64,000 nt of DNA from Rhizobium sophoriradicis (GTDB lineage Bacteria > Pseudomonadota > Alphaproteobacteria > Rhizobiales > Rhizobiaceae). Below the pieces are notes generated by a model. The model had not been told where the DNA came from and did not search any database. It saw only the letters and a list, made by a program, of their open reading frames with translations. The position numbers and the translations under genes are program-made. The stretch is from the NCBI RefSeq assembly GCF_003939025.1, contig NZ_RQIH01000017.1:1-64000 (forward strand), read 5' to 3'. Below, piece after piece: positions 41,327 through 49,883 of the stretch (the stretch's first letter is position 1; every line of letters begins with the position of its first letter).

Positions 41327-41890
41327 ATGAATTCATACGTCAATACGGCCGTGGGGGCGCTGCTCGGAACGATTTTCGTTCTGATGTCGGTCTCCATCGC
41401 GTCCGAGGGGATCTTCCATTCCGAAGCGCCGGAAAAGGAAGGTTTCGCGATCGTCGCCGAAGAGGCCCCCGCCGCCGGTGGCGAAGCTGCGCCGGCCGCT
41501 GCCGTTCCGATTGCGCAATTGCTCGCTTCTGCAGATGCCAAGGCCGGTGAAGCGGTCTTCAAGAAGTGTCAGGCCTGTCATGACGCCACCAAAGGGGGGC
41601 CGAACAAGGTCGGTCCTAACCTCTTTGCTGTCGTAGATCGCCCGATCGCCGGGCATGAAGGCTTCGCCTATTCCTCCGCCATGAAGGATTTCTCCAAGGG
41701 CGGCAGCGAGAAGTGGACCTTCGAAAATCTGAACAAGTTCCTTCTGGCGCCGAAGAAGGACATTCCCGGCACCGCAATGGGCTTTGCCGGCCTGACCAAG
41801 GATCAGGATCGCGCCAACGTCATCCTCTACCTGCACACGCTCGCCGATTCGCCGGTTCCGTTGCCGGATCCGAATGCCGCGACGCAGTAA
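41327..41890 (+). CDS. cycM: membrane-anchored cytochrome c (CycM type)
   Basis: An uncleaved N-terminal helix (residues 8-27) anchors the protein in the inner membrane. An Ala/Pro linker leads to a class I cytochrome c domain with haem site CQACH (81-85) and distal Met near GTAMGFAG. CycM carries electrons between the bc1 complex and the aa3 oxidase in rhizobia. The ATG at 41327 follows AAGGGGAG. Confidence 0.92.
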   Translation: MNSYVNTAVGALLGTIFVLMSVSIASEGIFHSEAPEKEGFAIVAEEAPAAGGEAAPAAAVPIAQLLASADAKAGEAVFKKCQACHDATKGGPNKVGPNLFAVVDRPIAGHEGFAYSSAMKDFSKGGSEKWTFENLNKFLLAPKKDIPGTAMGFAGLTKDQDRANVILYLHTLADSPVPLPDPNAATQ

Positions 41891-41916
41891 GGCCGCAACA
41901 TACGCGCACGACATGG

Positions 41917-41945
41917 AAGCCCGGCCGCAAGCCGGGCTTTTGTTG
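41917..41945 (+). terminator. intrinsic terminator after cycM
   Basis: AAGCCCGGC-CGCAA-GCCGGGCTT followed by TTTGTTG, 27 bases after the stop. It may also serve the convergent AEC gene. Confidence 0.88.
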
Positions 41946-41956
41946 TCGAGAGCTAC

Positions 41957-42904
41957 TCAGGCGCCGAGGAAATAGGCCCAGAGCGACACGGTGATAGCCC
42001 CGAGCGCCGTTGTCACCGAGATGGTCGAGGCGGCGAGGCTGTGGCCGACCCCGAAGCGATTGGCGATCAGCCAGGCATTGACGCCTGTCGGCACGGAGGA
42101 GGTCAGCACGATCGCCGCCGTCCATTCGGGGCTGAGACCGAGGAGACGGCTCGCCGCCCAGACGCAGCCCGGCAGCAGCAGCAGCTTTAAGCTCGAAGTG
42201 ACGCTGGCGATGCCGATATTGCCGGAGACGCCGTATTTTTCCAATGCCATGCCGAGCGAGATCAGCGCTGCCGGGCCGGCAATGCCGGCGATCTGATTGA
42301 CGACCGTCGCCAGCGTCGCCGTCATGGTAAGGCCGGAAAGATGCACGGCCATGCCGGCCGCAAGCCCGATCACCAGCGGATTGCGGATGAGATTGACGGC
42401 AATCTGGCGAAGCACGAAAATCATGCTCCGGTCGCTCTTGCCGGCGATCTTTCGTTCCGCATGCTCCATCAACACCGTGCCGGCGACCATCATCACGGGC
42501 AGATGCACTGCAAGCAGGATCGACAACGCCACCAGCCCTTCGTCGCCGACGGTTCGCTGGACGAGCGGCAGCCCGATGAAAACATTGTTGGCGAAAGCCG
42601 AGGAAACGCCGGCCAGCACGCCGATCCGTTCGTCACGGTTAAACAGGCGCGTGGCGGCGATATGGCCGGCCGTCCAGGTGATGGCGACGCCGGAGAAATA
42701 CACGATCCAGAGCCGGAAGGGCGAGGCGCCATGGAAATCCGCCTCGGCGATGGTGCGGAAGAGCAGCAGCGGCACGGCGATCTTGAAGACGAATTCGCTG
42801 AGCGCATCGCCGACATTTGATGCCATCAAGCCGCTGCGAACGATTACCCAGCCGATGAGGATCAGGATGAAGATGGGAAGGACGTCGAGAATGATGGCTG
42901 ACAT
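41957..42904 (-). CDS. AEC (auxin efflux carrier) family transporter
   Basis: The ATG at 42904 (MSAIILDVLPIFILILIGWVIVRSGL) gives 315 aa with ten hydrophobic helices in two inverted halves. Mid-helix elements are AFANNVFIGLPLV and TSSVPTGVNAWLIANRFG, the helix-break motifs of the bile-acid/AEC superfamily. Substrate unknown, probably an organic acid. Confidence 0.9.
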   Translation of the reverse strand: MSAIILDVLPIFILILIGWVIVRSGLMASNVGDALSEFVFKIAVPLLLFRTIAEADFHGASPFRLWIVYFSGVAITWTAGHIAATRLFNRDERIGVLAGVSSAFANNVFIGLPLVQRTVGDEGLVALSILLAVHLPVMMVAGTVLMEHAERKIAGKSDRSMIFVLRQIAVNLIRNPLVIGLAAGMAVHLSGLTMTATLATVVNQIAGIAGPAALISLGMALEKYGVSGNIGIASVTSSLKLLLLPGCVWAASRLLGLSPEWTAAIVLTSSVPTGVNAWLIANRFGVGHSLAASTISVTTALGAITVSLWAYFLGA

Positions 42905-43322
42905 AAGGAAGGATGCTCTGCGGGGAGGGAGTATCCGAGGTCTAGCAGCAAAAGCCTGGCGTTGAAAACGCAATCGGCACGCAGCCGCCGATGGAGTGCA
43001 TCCGCACGCAAAAAAAGCGGGCATGGCCCGCTTTTCCGCTCCGGCCTTGCCGGATATCCGGATCGCGAGGCTGCCAGTTCATCCGTGGTCAGCACCGCGC
43101 CGGTAAGATCGAAGGGATCATCCCTCGTCGTCCGGCTGCAACTAAAAGCTGCTCATGCCGGTCTTCCTGCGAGCATTTGTAGGTTTCGAAAATGACAGGG
43201 ACATGACGAATAAGCGGCACTTTTGCGAAGATAGAGACGTCGATTACCATTTATCCTTCCAAACGGCGGAAATTTCGCTAAGACCGAACCCCGGATATCA
43301 CAAATTCGGGACTCCCCATTTC
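42905..43322. other. AEC-adenosine kinase spacer; possible minus-strand small RNA
   Basis: No supported protein gene is seen in these 418 bases. A strong minus-strand terminator at 43010-43035 has no gene assigned upstream of it. A transcript of roughly 100-160 bases ending there would be non-coding or encode a tiny peptide. Confidence 0.4.
43010..43035 (-). terminator. orphan intrinsic terminator
   Basis: On the minus strand, AAAAGCGGG-CCATG-CCCGCTTTT continues to a total of seven T. It lies about 105 bases upstream of the AEC start, so it ends some other minus-strand transcript. Confidence 0.75.
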
Positions 43323-44315
43323 ATGACAAGATTCGATGTTCTGACAGTCGGCAACGCCATCGTGGATATCATTGCCCGGTGCGACGACCAGTTCCTCATT
43401 GATAACAAGATCACCAAGGCGGCGATGAACCTCATCGATGCCGAGCGCGCCGAACTCTTGTATTCGCGCATGGGACCGGCGCTCGAAGCTTCCGGCGGCA
43501 GCGCCGGCAACACGGCGGCGGGCGTGGCGAACCTCGGCGGCAAGGCTGCCTATTTCGGCAATGTCGCAGAAGATCAGCTCGGCGAAATCTTCACCCACGA
43601 CATCCGCGCCCAGGGCGTTCACTACCAGACCCGTCCCAAGGGCACCTTCCCACCGACGGCGCGGTCGATGATCTTCGTGACCGAGGATGGCGAACGGTCG
43701 ATGAATACCTATCTCGGCGCCTGCGTCGAGCTCGGCCCGGAGGACGTCGAGGCCGATGTCGTTGCCGACGCCAAGGTCACCTATTTCGAAGGTTATCTCT
43801 GGGATCCGCCGCGCGCCAAGGAGGCTATTCGCGACTGCGCCCGTATCGCCCATGAAAACGGCCGCGAAATGTCGATGACGCTCTCCGACAGTTTCTGCGT
43901 CGACCGTTATCGCAGCGAATTCCTCGATCTGATGCGCTCCGGCACGGTCGATATCGTCTTTGCCAATCGCCAGGAAGCGCTGTCGCTTTACCAGACCGAA
44001 GACTTCGAAGAGGCGCTGAACAGGATCGCCGCCGACTGCAAGATCGCCGCCGTGACGATGAGTGAGAATGGCGCCGTCATCCTGAAGGGCCGGGAGCGTT
44101 ATTACGTCGATGCAATCAGGATCAGGGAAGTTGTGGACACGACGGGCGCCGGCGACCTTTTCGCCTCCGGCTTCCTCTACGGCTATACCCAGGGACGCTC
44201 GCTGGAAGATTGCGGCAAGCTCGGCTGCCTCGCTGCCGGCATCGTCATCCAGCAAATCGGCCCGCGCCCGATGACCTCGCTCAACGAGGCCGCCAAGCAG
44301 GCAGGGCTTATTTGA
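43323..44315 (+). CDS. adenosine kinase (PfkB family)
   Basis: It phosphorylates adenosine or a related nucleoside. The 330-aa protein starts MTRFDVLTVGNAIVDIIARCDD. PfkB signatures are SGGSAGNTAAGVANLGGKAAYFG (about 58-80) and DTTGAGDLFASGFLYG with the catalytic Asp (about 262-277). The Asn-Arg-Glu (ANRQEA) of ribokinase-type kinases is present. Its 3' end overlaps the convergent SH3 gene by 8 bases. Confidence 0.9.
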   Translation: MTRFDVLTVGNAIVDIIARCDDQFLIDNKITKAAMNLIDAERAELLYSRMGPALEASGGSAGNTAAGVANLGGKAAYFGNVAEDQLGEIFTHDIRAQGVHYQTRPKGTFPPTARSMIFVTEDGERSMNTYLGACVELGPEDVEADVVADAKVTYFEGYLWDPPRAKEAIRDCARIAHENGREMSMTLSDSFCVDRYRSEFLDLMRSGTVDIVFANRQEALSLYQTEDFEEALNRIAADCKIAAVTMSENGAVILKGRERYYVDAIRIREVVDTTGAGDLFASGFLYGYTQGRSLEDCGKLGCLAAGIVIQQIGPRPMTSLNEAAKQAGLI

Positions 44316-44847
44316 AGGCTTCGCCGGGATACGCGCCCCAGATTTCCGACTGCGCCACCCAGCCGGTGGCGCCGTCGGTTTCGGCGCGGCACCAGTCGCC
44401 ATTGCATTCGCCGATCGTCAGCATCACGCCGGGTTCCAGCTTGGCGATGATCGACGCGGAGGGCTGCGCCTCGCGGCGCAGATTGACGAAGATGCCCTTG
44501 CCCTTCGTCTTCATCCAGGGTGCGGCGATCGCCGCGCGCTGGCCTGACAGTAGCGACTGGTTGACCCAGCCTTCGGTGCCGTCGGCATCGCGGATACGGC
44601 GCCAGTTGTCGTATTCCTGGATGATCTCGACCGGCAGGCCGGATTTCAAATACATCCATGAAACCGCGTAATCCGTTCCCGGGCCGATGCGCAGGTTGAC
44701 GCGCTTCGATTTCAGCGTGACGAAACGCGGCAGCGGCAGGCCGCTCGGTCCCTTGGCCGCCTGCGCATGGGCAAATTCGACGGGGCCGAGCGATGCGGCC
44801 AGGGCGATCGCGAGGGCGAGGCAGGACTTCAGGACTTTGCTGCGCAT
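44308..44847 (-). CDS. periplasmic SH3-domain (bacterial SH3/DUF1058) protein
   Basis: The ATG at 44847 gives 179 aa: a signal peptide (MRSKVLKSCLALAIALAASLGPVEFAHAQA), then two SH3b repeats. These are SKRVNLRIGPGTDYAVSWMYLKSGLPVEIIQEYDNWRRI... and KGIFVNLRREAQPSASIIAKLEPGVMLTIGECNGDWCRAE. Likely cell-wall binding. It overlaps the convergent adenosine kinase end. Confidence 0.88.
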   Translation of the reverse strand: MRSKVLKSCLALAIALAASLGPVEFAHAQAAKGPSGLPLPRFVTLKSKRVNLRIGPGTDYAVSWMYLKSGLPVEIIQEYDNWRRIRDADGTEGWVNQSLLSGQRAAIAAPWMKTKGKGIFVNLRREAQPSASIIAKLEPGVMLTIGECNGDWCRAETDGATGWVAQSEIWGAYPGEAFK

Positions 44848-45031
44848 GGAGGCATCCGTTTGCTCGAATTCACGGGCAGGCCCGCCTGCACGCTGTCCGG
44901 GTTGTGATATTCGCCGGCTGCACCACGAGTTTTGTTTGTCTTCGCGTGCGGGTCTGGTAGAAATTGCCCGGAATGAGAAAATTATCACCCCTCTTGGTTA
45001 AAGACCTCTGAACAAGGCACCGCAGGCAGCC

Positions 45032-46033
45032 ATGACAGCGAAGAAAAAACCGAAGGTCTACATCACCCGTAAGCTGCCGGATGCCGTCGAAACCCGCATG
45101 CGCGAGCTCTTCGATGCCGAGCTGAACATCGACGACGCGCCGCGCTCCGTGCCCGAGCTCATGACGGCTGTCCGGACCGCCGACGTGCTGGTGCCGACCG
45201 TCACCGATCGCATCGATGCGGCGTTGATCGATGCGGCCGGCCCGCAGATGAAGCTGATTGCGAGCTTCTCCAACGGCACCGACCATATCGACGTCGAGGC
45301 GGCGGCGCGCAGGGGCATCACCGTCACCAACACGCCGAACGTCCTGACCGAGGACACCGCCGACATGACGATGGCGCTGATTCTCGCTGTTCCGAGACGG
45401 CTCGGCGAGGGGGCACGGGTATTGACTGACAAGCCGGGCGAGTGGGCTGGCTGGTCTCCCACCTGGATGCTCGGCCGGCGCATTCACGGCAAGCGCATCG
45501 GCATCGTCGGCATGGGTCGCATCGGCACGGCGGTCGCGCGCCGCGCCAAGGCTTTCGGCCTTTCGATCCACTACCACAATCGCAAGCACGTCAATCCGGC
45601 CGTCGAGGACGAGTTGGAGGCGACCTATTGGGAAAGCCTCGACCAGATGCTCGCCCGCGTCGACATCGTCTCGGTCAATTGTCCGTCGACGCCTGCAACC
45701 TTTCATCTGATTTCAGCGCGCCGCCTGGCGCTGCTGCAGCCGACCGCTTATCTCGTCAACACCGCGCGCGGCGACGTGGTCGACGAAAGCGCGCTGATCA
45801 AAAGCCTGAGGGAGGGCAAGATCGCCGGCGCCGGGCTCGACGTTTTCGAAAACGAACCGGCCGTCAACCCGAAGCTCGTCAAGCTCGCCAATGAGGGCAA
45901 GGTCGTGCTGCTGCCGCATATGAGCTCGGCGACGATCGAAGGCCGCATCGATATGGGCGACAAGGTCATCATCAATATCCGCACCTTCATCGACGGCCAT
46001 AGGCCGCCGAACCGGGTGCTGCCCGGGCGTTGA
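45032..46033 (+). CDS. D-2-hydroxyacid dehydrogenase (glyoxylate/hydroxypyruvate reductase type)
   Basis: It is an NAD(P)H-dependent dehydrogenase of 333 aa. The Rossmann motif is GKRIGIVGMGRIGTAVARRAKAFG (about 152-175) and the catalytic set is Arg (NTARGDVV), Glu (GLDVFENEP) and His (LLPHMSSAT). ASFSNGTDHIDVEAAARRGI is the substrate-domain signature. Possibly GyaR/GhrB-like; substrate is inferred from the family. Confidence 0.9.
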   Translation: MTAKKKPKVYITRKLPDAVETRMRELFDAELNIDDAPRSVPELMTAVRTADVLVPTVTDRIDAALIDAAGPQMKLIASFSNGTDHIDVEAAARRGITVTNTPNVLTEDTADMTMALILAVPRRLGEGARVLTDKPGEWAGWSPTWMLGRRIHGKRIGIVGMGRIGTAVARRAKAFGLSIHYHNRKHVNPAVEDELEATYWESLDQMLARVDIVSVNCPSTPATFHLISARRLALLQPTAYLVNTARGDVVDESALIKSLREGKIAGAGLDVFENEPAVNPKLVKLANEGKVVLLPHMSSATIEGRIDMGDKVIINIRTFIDGHRPPNRVLPGR

Positions 46034-46040
46034 TCCCGCT

Positions 46041-46529
46041 TCAGACGATCCCGGCCTGAGGCGCAAGCATCTTCCGCATCTCGATGAAGGTCGTTCTGGC
46101 AAAGCCCGGATGCGCCTTCTCGGCGGTTCTCGAGAAACCCCAGGCGCCAAAGACTGCATGATTTTCGGTGAGTTCGATGCGCGTCTCAAGCCGCAAAGCG
46201 GCAAGGCCAAGCGCTGCCGCCGTCGCCTCGGCGGTTGCCAGCAGCCGCTTGCCGAGCCCCCTGCCTTGCGCCTCCGGGAGAACGGCGAGCTTGCCGACAT
46301 AGAGACAGTCGGCCTCCGGCCTCAGGAACAGGCAGCCGATCAGCTTTTCGTCTTCGATGACGACATGACCGATCTCGGCCTCGGCCTTTTCGGCCAGGGA
46401 CTTCGTCGTCAGCTTGAGTGCGGACGATGGCGGGTCGATCCTGCCGTTCATCGAGGCGAAGGCAACGAGGATGAGCGCCAGCAGTTCGTCCCAGCGCGTG
46501 AAGCTCTGATCCAGGCGGATGATCGTCAT
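46041..46529 (-). CDS. GNAT family N-acetyltransferase
   Basis: The 162-aa protein has motif A YVGKLAVLPEAQGRGLGKRLLATAEATAAALG (about 78-108) and a final VFGAWGFSRTAEKAHPGF strand-helix. The start overlaps the stop of the moeB-like gene (ATGA), giving a recF-moeB-GNAT gene set. Substrate unknown. Confidence 0.9.
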   Translation of the reverse strand: MTIIRLDQSFTRWDELLALILVAFASMNGRIDPPSSALKLTTKSLAEKAEAEIGHVVIEDEKLIGCLFLRPEADCLYVGKLAVLPEAQGRGLGKRLLATAEATAAALGLAALRLETRIELTENHAVFGAWGFSRTAEKAHPGFARTTFIEMRKMLAPQAGIV

Positions 46530-47350
46530 AGGGTCTGTCCTTGACTTTCCCGGCGGCGTTTATAGCGTATCGTGTCGAACCGGGCCGAGAGCGCGTCATA
46601 GAGCAGCAGCCGTCCGATCAGCGGTTCGCCAGCACCGGTGATCAGCTTGATCGCCTCCATCGCCATCATCGTGCCGATGACGCCGGTCAGCGCGCCGATG
46701 ATGCCGGCTTCGGCGCAAGTGGGGACCAGACCCGCCGGCGGCGCTTCCGGAAACAGGTCGCGATATCTGGGATTGGCTGTTCCGTCCTCGCCGGTCTCAT
46801 AGGGCTTGAGGACCGTCAGCGAACCGTCGAAACGCCCGACCGCGCCGGTGACAAGGGCAAGCTGCGCGGCCTCGGCGGCGTCGGCGGCGGCATAACGCGT
46901 GTCGAAATTGTCGGAACCGTCGATCAGCAGGTCGAAGCCGGCGAGTTGCCGCTGGGCGGTCTCCGCGCAAAACCGCTCCTCGAAGCGGATCAGCCGCACA
47001 TGCGGATTGAGCCGGGCAATGGCGAGCGCAGCACTTTCGGTTTTCAATTCGCCGATCGTGCCGGAATCGTGGATCACCTGGCGCTGCAGGTTAGAGAGCG
47101 ACACCCGGTCATCATCGACGATGCCGAGCGTGCCGATACCGGCGGCGGCCAGATATTGCAGGATCGGCGCTCCAAGGCCGCCGGCGCCGATCACCAGCAC
47201 GCGGGCGGCCTTCAGCCTTTGCTGGCCGGCGCCGCCGATCTCGGGAAGCAGGATGTGACGGTGATATCGGGCGATTTCGTCGGGGCTGAGCGGTTCCATG
47301 GCGGCGATGCTATCATGACGCCCGACGCCAGGAAAAGCCGCCGCCGTCAT
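46526..47350 (-). CDS. moeB: MoeB/ThiF-type sulphur-carrier adenylyltransferase
   Basis: It adenylates the C-terminal Gly of MoaD or ThiS. The core begins MEPLSPDEIARYHRHILLPEIGGAGQQRL at 47299, but the ATG at 47350 overlaps the recF stop (ATGA) and has GGAAAGG upstream, so the longer 274-aa form is chosen. The nucleotide site is VLVIGAGGLGAPILQYLAAAG, DLLIDGSDNFDTRY holds the catalytic Asp, and ATP-Arg is in LQRQVIH. The zinc Cys pairs are missing, so it is the shorter, zinc-less kind; the exact partner is uncertain. Confidence 0.85.
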   Translation of the reverse strand: MTAAAFPGVGRHDSIAAMEPLSPDEIARYHRHILLPEIGGAGQQRLKAARVLVIGAGGLGAPILQYLAAAGIGTLGIVDDDRVSLSNLQRQVIHDSGTIGELKTESAALAIARLNPHVRLIRFEERFCAETAQRQLAGFDLLIDGSDNFDTRYAAADAAEAAQLALVTGAVGRFDGSLTVLKPYETGEDGTANPRYRDLFPEAPPAGLVPTCAEAGIIGALTGVIGTMMAMEAIKLITGAGEPLIGRLLLYDALSARFDTIRYKRRRESQGQTL

Positions 47351-48471
47351 CCTAACACCTTTCCGTCGGCAACGGTGAAGAACTGCGCCCGGTCGGCGAG
47401 CGCCGAAAACATTGTCTGATCCGTGCCCGTCATGAAAGCCTGGCCGCCGAGCCCGTCGATGAGGTCGAACAGCGCGGCGCGGCGGCCTTCGTCGAGATGG
47501 GCGGCGATCTCGTCGAGCAGCAGGATCGGCGCATGGCCCGTGAGATTGCCGACGAGCCGCGCATGCGCAAGCACCAGGCCAACGAGCAGCGCCTTCTGCT
47601 CACCGGTCGAGCAACGCTCCGCCTCCATCGCCTTTTCGCGGTGGTGGACGATGAGATCGGCCCGGTGCGGCCCATCCAGCGTGCGCCCCGCACCGGCGTC
47701 CCGATACCGGCTCTCCGCCAGCATCGCCGCATATTCGTCCTCGAGATCGACCGAGGGGCGGGAGAACTGGCCGTCCATGAAGCCCGAAAGCTGCAACGAT
47801 GCCGAAGGGAAGGGCGAGTTCTCCGGCCTTTCCTCGATCAGCCGGGTAAGCAGGCCGAGCATTTCCTGCCGGGCGAGCGCCATCGCAATGCCGAGGCTTG
47901 CCATCTGCTCCTCGATGCCGGCAAGCCAGGAAGGGTCGAACCGGCCTTCATCAAGCAATTTGTTGCGGCTGCGCATGGCGCGCTCGAAATCGCTGGCGCG
48001 GCGGCCATGGGCCGGATCGAGCGACAGCACCAGCCGGTCGAGAAAGCGCCGGCGGTCGGACGAGGCGCCGGTAAAGAGCCCGTCCATCGCCGGCGTCAGC
48101 CAGAGAAGACGCAGGTGATCCGTCAGTTCGTCGGCGGTTTTTGCCGCAGTGCCGTTGATCCGCAGCCGGCGGGTGGTGGTCTCCTCACCCGTTTCGACGC
48201 CGGTGCCGATCTCGACTTCGCCCTCCATGCCGTCAAGCGCGGCGAATATCGAGAAACCGCCGGCCGTGCCGACGCGGGTAATATCGCCATAGGCGGCGCG
48301 GCGAAGCCCTCGGCCCGGCGAAAGCAGCGAGACCGCCTCCATGAGATTGGTCTTGCCGGCGCCGTTGTTTCCCGTCAGCACGGCATGCCGGCCGTCGAGC
48401 GCAAGGCTCACTGCCGCATAGTTGCGGAAGTCCGTCAGCTTCAGGCGAGAAAGGCAAACCTTGTGCGGCAT
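47347..48471 (-). CDS. recF: DNA replication and repair protein RecF
   Basis: RecF is an SMC-like ATPase helping RecA loading at gaps. The 374-aa protein has Walker A GNNGAGKTN (about 35-43), signature STGEQKALLVGL and Walker B HAPILLLDEIAAHLDEGRR, plus LTDFRNY at the N-terminus. It lies away from dnaN, as in Rhizobiales. Confidence 0.96.
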   Translation of the reverse strand: MPHKVCLSRLKLTDFRNYAAVSLALDGRHAVLTGNNGAGKTNLMEAVSLLSPGRGLRRAAYGDITRVGTAGGFSIFAALDGMEGEVEIGTGVETGEETTTRRLRINGTAAKTADELTDHLRLLWLTPAMDGLFTGASSDRRRFLDRLVLSLDPAHGRRASDFERAMRSRNKLLDEGRFDPSWLAGIEEQMASLGIAMALARQEMLGLLTRLIEERPENSPFPSASLQLSGFMDGQFSRPSVDLEDEYAAMLAESRYRDAGAGRTLDGPHRADLIVHHREKAMEAERCSTGEQKALLVGLVLAHARLVGNLTGHAPILLLDEIAAHLDEGRRAALFDLIDGLGGQAFMTGTDQTMFSALADRAQFFTVADGKVLG

Positions 48472-48869
48472 CGCGTGTCCGGGTTGGTGACGCCTGACAG
48501 CTATGCCGAAGCGGCGTCGATAGCAAGGCTTGCGGCTCCACGGCTACGGATCACGCGTAAATACCCGTGCGGTTCTTCCGCAGGCTCCGGCAAATGAGGC
48601 CCCATTCAGGAACTGTACGGTACGCTTTTTTAGCGCGTCCCAAAAAAATACAACCGCATCGAAACGACCCGACATCGCGTCCTCAGCCGCGTCAGACCGC
48701 GTCATTGCTCTCAAACCGCCTGAATACTAGGGGCTGCGTTCATTTTTTCGGGGCCGCTGACGTTACGCAAACCCCAGAAAAAGTCGGTTGAATTTTGCAA
48801 CTAACGGGTTGAGTTATGCGGGGGAAACGTTATGGTAAACGAAACGTTTGCGTATGAGAGAATGAAGAA
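48472..48869. other. recF upstream stretch without a gene
   Basis: I see no supported gene in these 398 bases. Just before the HTH remnant lies AAACGTTATGGTAAACGAAACGTTTGCG (48826-48853, read with a short inverted AAACGTTT), a possible operator. Promoter elements for recF are not clear. Confidence 0.4.
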
Positions 48870-49238
48870 GTGCCAGATCCGGTTGATATTATCGTAGGTC
48901 GCAACATAAGACAGCTTCGCGCCCTTCGCCGGGTTTCCCAGCTCGAGCTTGGTTAAGCACTTGGACTGACCTTCCAGCAGATTCAGAAATACGAGAAGGG
49001 GACGAACCGCGTTTCTGCCAGCAAACTGCACCAGATCGCGGTTTTTCTCGATGTCGAAATCTCGGTTCTTTTCGAGGGGGCCGACATGCCGCAATTCGGC
49101 AGCCGCATCGAGCTCAGCCCTGACGCCTATGCGCTTGCCCTGAGTTACGATAAGCTGAACTCACCAGCCGGCAAGGAGGCGGTCAAGACCATCCTTACCC
49201 TTATAAGCGGTGGGCAGGCGGCCGAAAAGGCGGCTTGA
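48870..49238 (+). pseudogene. XRE-family HTH regulator interrupted by an in-frame TAA
   Basis: From GTG 48870 the frame reads VPDPVDIIVGRNIRQLRALR..SQLELG, then TAA (48954-48956), then ALGLTFQQIQKYEKGTNRVS and on to TGA 49238. The stop falls where family members have Gln in LG-Q-ALGLTFQQIQKYEKG, so a single CAA-to-TAA change explains it. Reading resumes in the same frame over 94 more codons, ending in a C-terminal helix. Without readthrough only the first 28 residues would form, lacking the recognition helix. Confidence 0.82.
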
Positions 49239-49348
49239 TTCAGACCGTACTCGCAGACAATGCGATCTGTTTAAGCTCGGGGTTCCGGGCAGGCCTATGA
49301 ACAGCGCGAGCTGCAACGCGCCGCAACATCCGCGTTTGATAAGAAGCG

Positions 49349-49549
49349 TCAGTGAAATTCGCGCTCGTGCAACGCCGTCAGCAGGTCGTCCTGCGTCTGG
49401 TGGCCGGCATGATAGAGGTCGATTGCGATACTGGCGATCGAAAGGCCCTGTTGGCTGCGAAGCTTGATGTTGCGCTCGGCGCACCATGTGTAAATGGCGC
49501 CGGCGAGAACGTCGACATCGTCGTGCTGAGAGGAGAAGGCTGGCGCCAT
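49349..49549 (-). CDS. small hypothetical protein, 66 aa
   Basis: The ATG at 49549 gives an all-helical protein with YTWCAERNIKLRSQQGLSIA and AIDLYHAGHQTQDDLLTAL. This resembles a family of 60-70 residue rhizobial proteins of unknown role (pattern W-C-x4-I-x4-S-x-x-G ... L-x(3)-G). The longer frame to 49720 is not supported. Confidence 0.6.
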   Translation of the reverse strand: MAPAFSSQHDDVDVLAGAIYTWCAERNIKLRSQQGLSIASIAIDLYHAGHQTQDDLLTALHEREFH

Positions 49550-49883
49550 GGCAGTTACTCTTGCTTTTGATGATTCCCCAACAGAGCGTAGCGCCCGAAA
49601 GGACGGCCAAGGCGCTCCATCATTCCAAACTGCGCCTGATCCTTCGAAAGCCGGTTCCGATCTCCGGGTTGTGCGCCGACGACAGAGAGTGATGTCATTT
49701 GGAAAACTTGCAAGCGCCATTATCCGGCTGCGTTAACGGCAAGTCGACTGTCATCCCGCCGCTGTCTCAATGCGGTGCATATTACCCGGCGCGCCAGGCG
49801 AATGTGCCAAAACGGATCGTCATGACGAAAAAGCCGGGCACGTTTCCGTACCCGGCTTTCGAAACGGCTCTTCAGGTCTCAGC
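49550..49883. other. stretch downstream of dnaJ without a gene
   Basis: It contains the dnaJ terminator (49828-49860). Otherwise nothing recognisable; short frames lack ribosome sites. Confidence 0.5.
49828..49860 (-). terminator. intrinsic terminator after dnaJ
   Basis: On the minus strand, AAAGCCGGG-12 base loop-CCCGGCTTT ends in TTC, 24 bases after the dnaJ stop. Confidence 0.8.
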
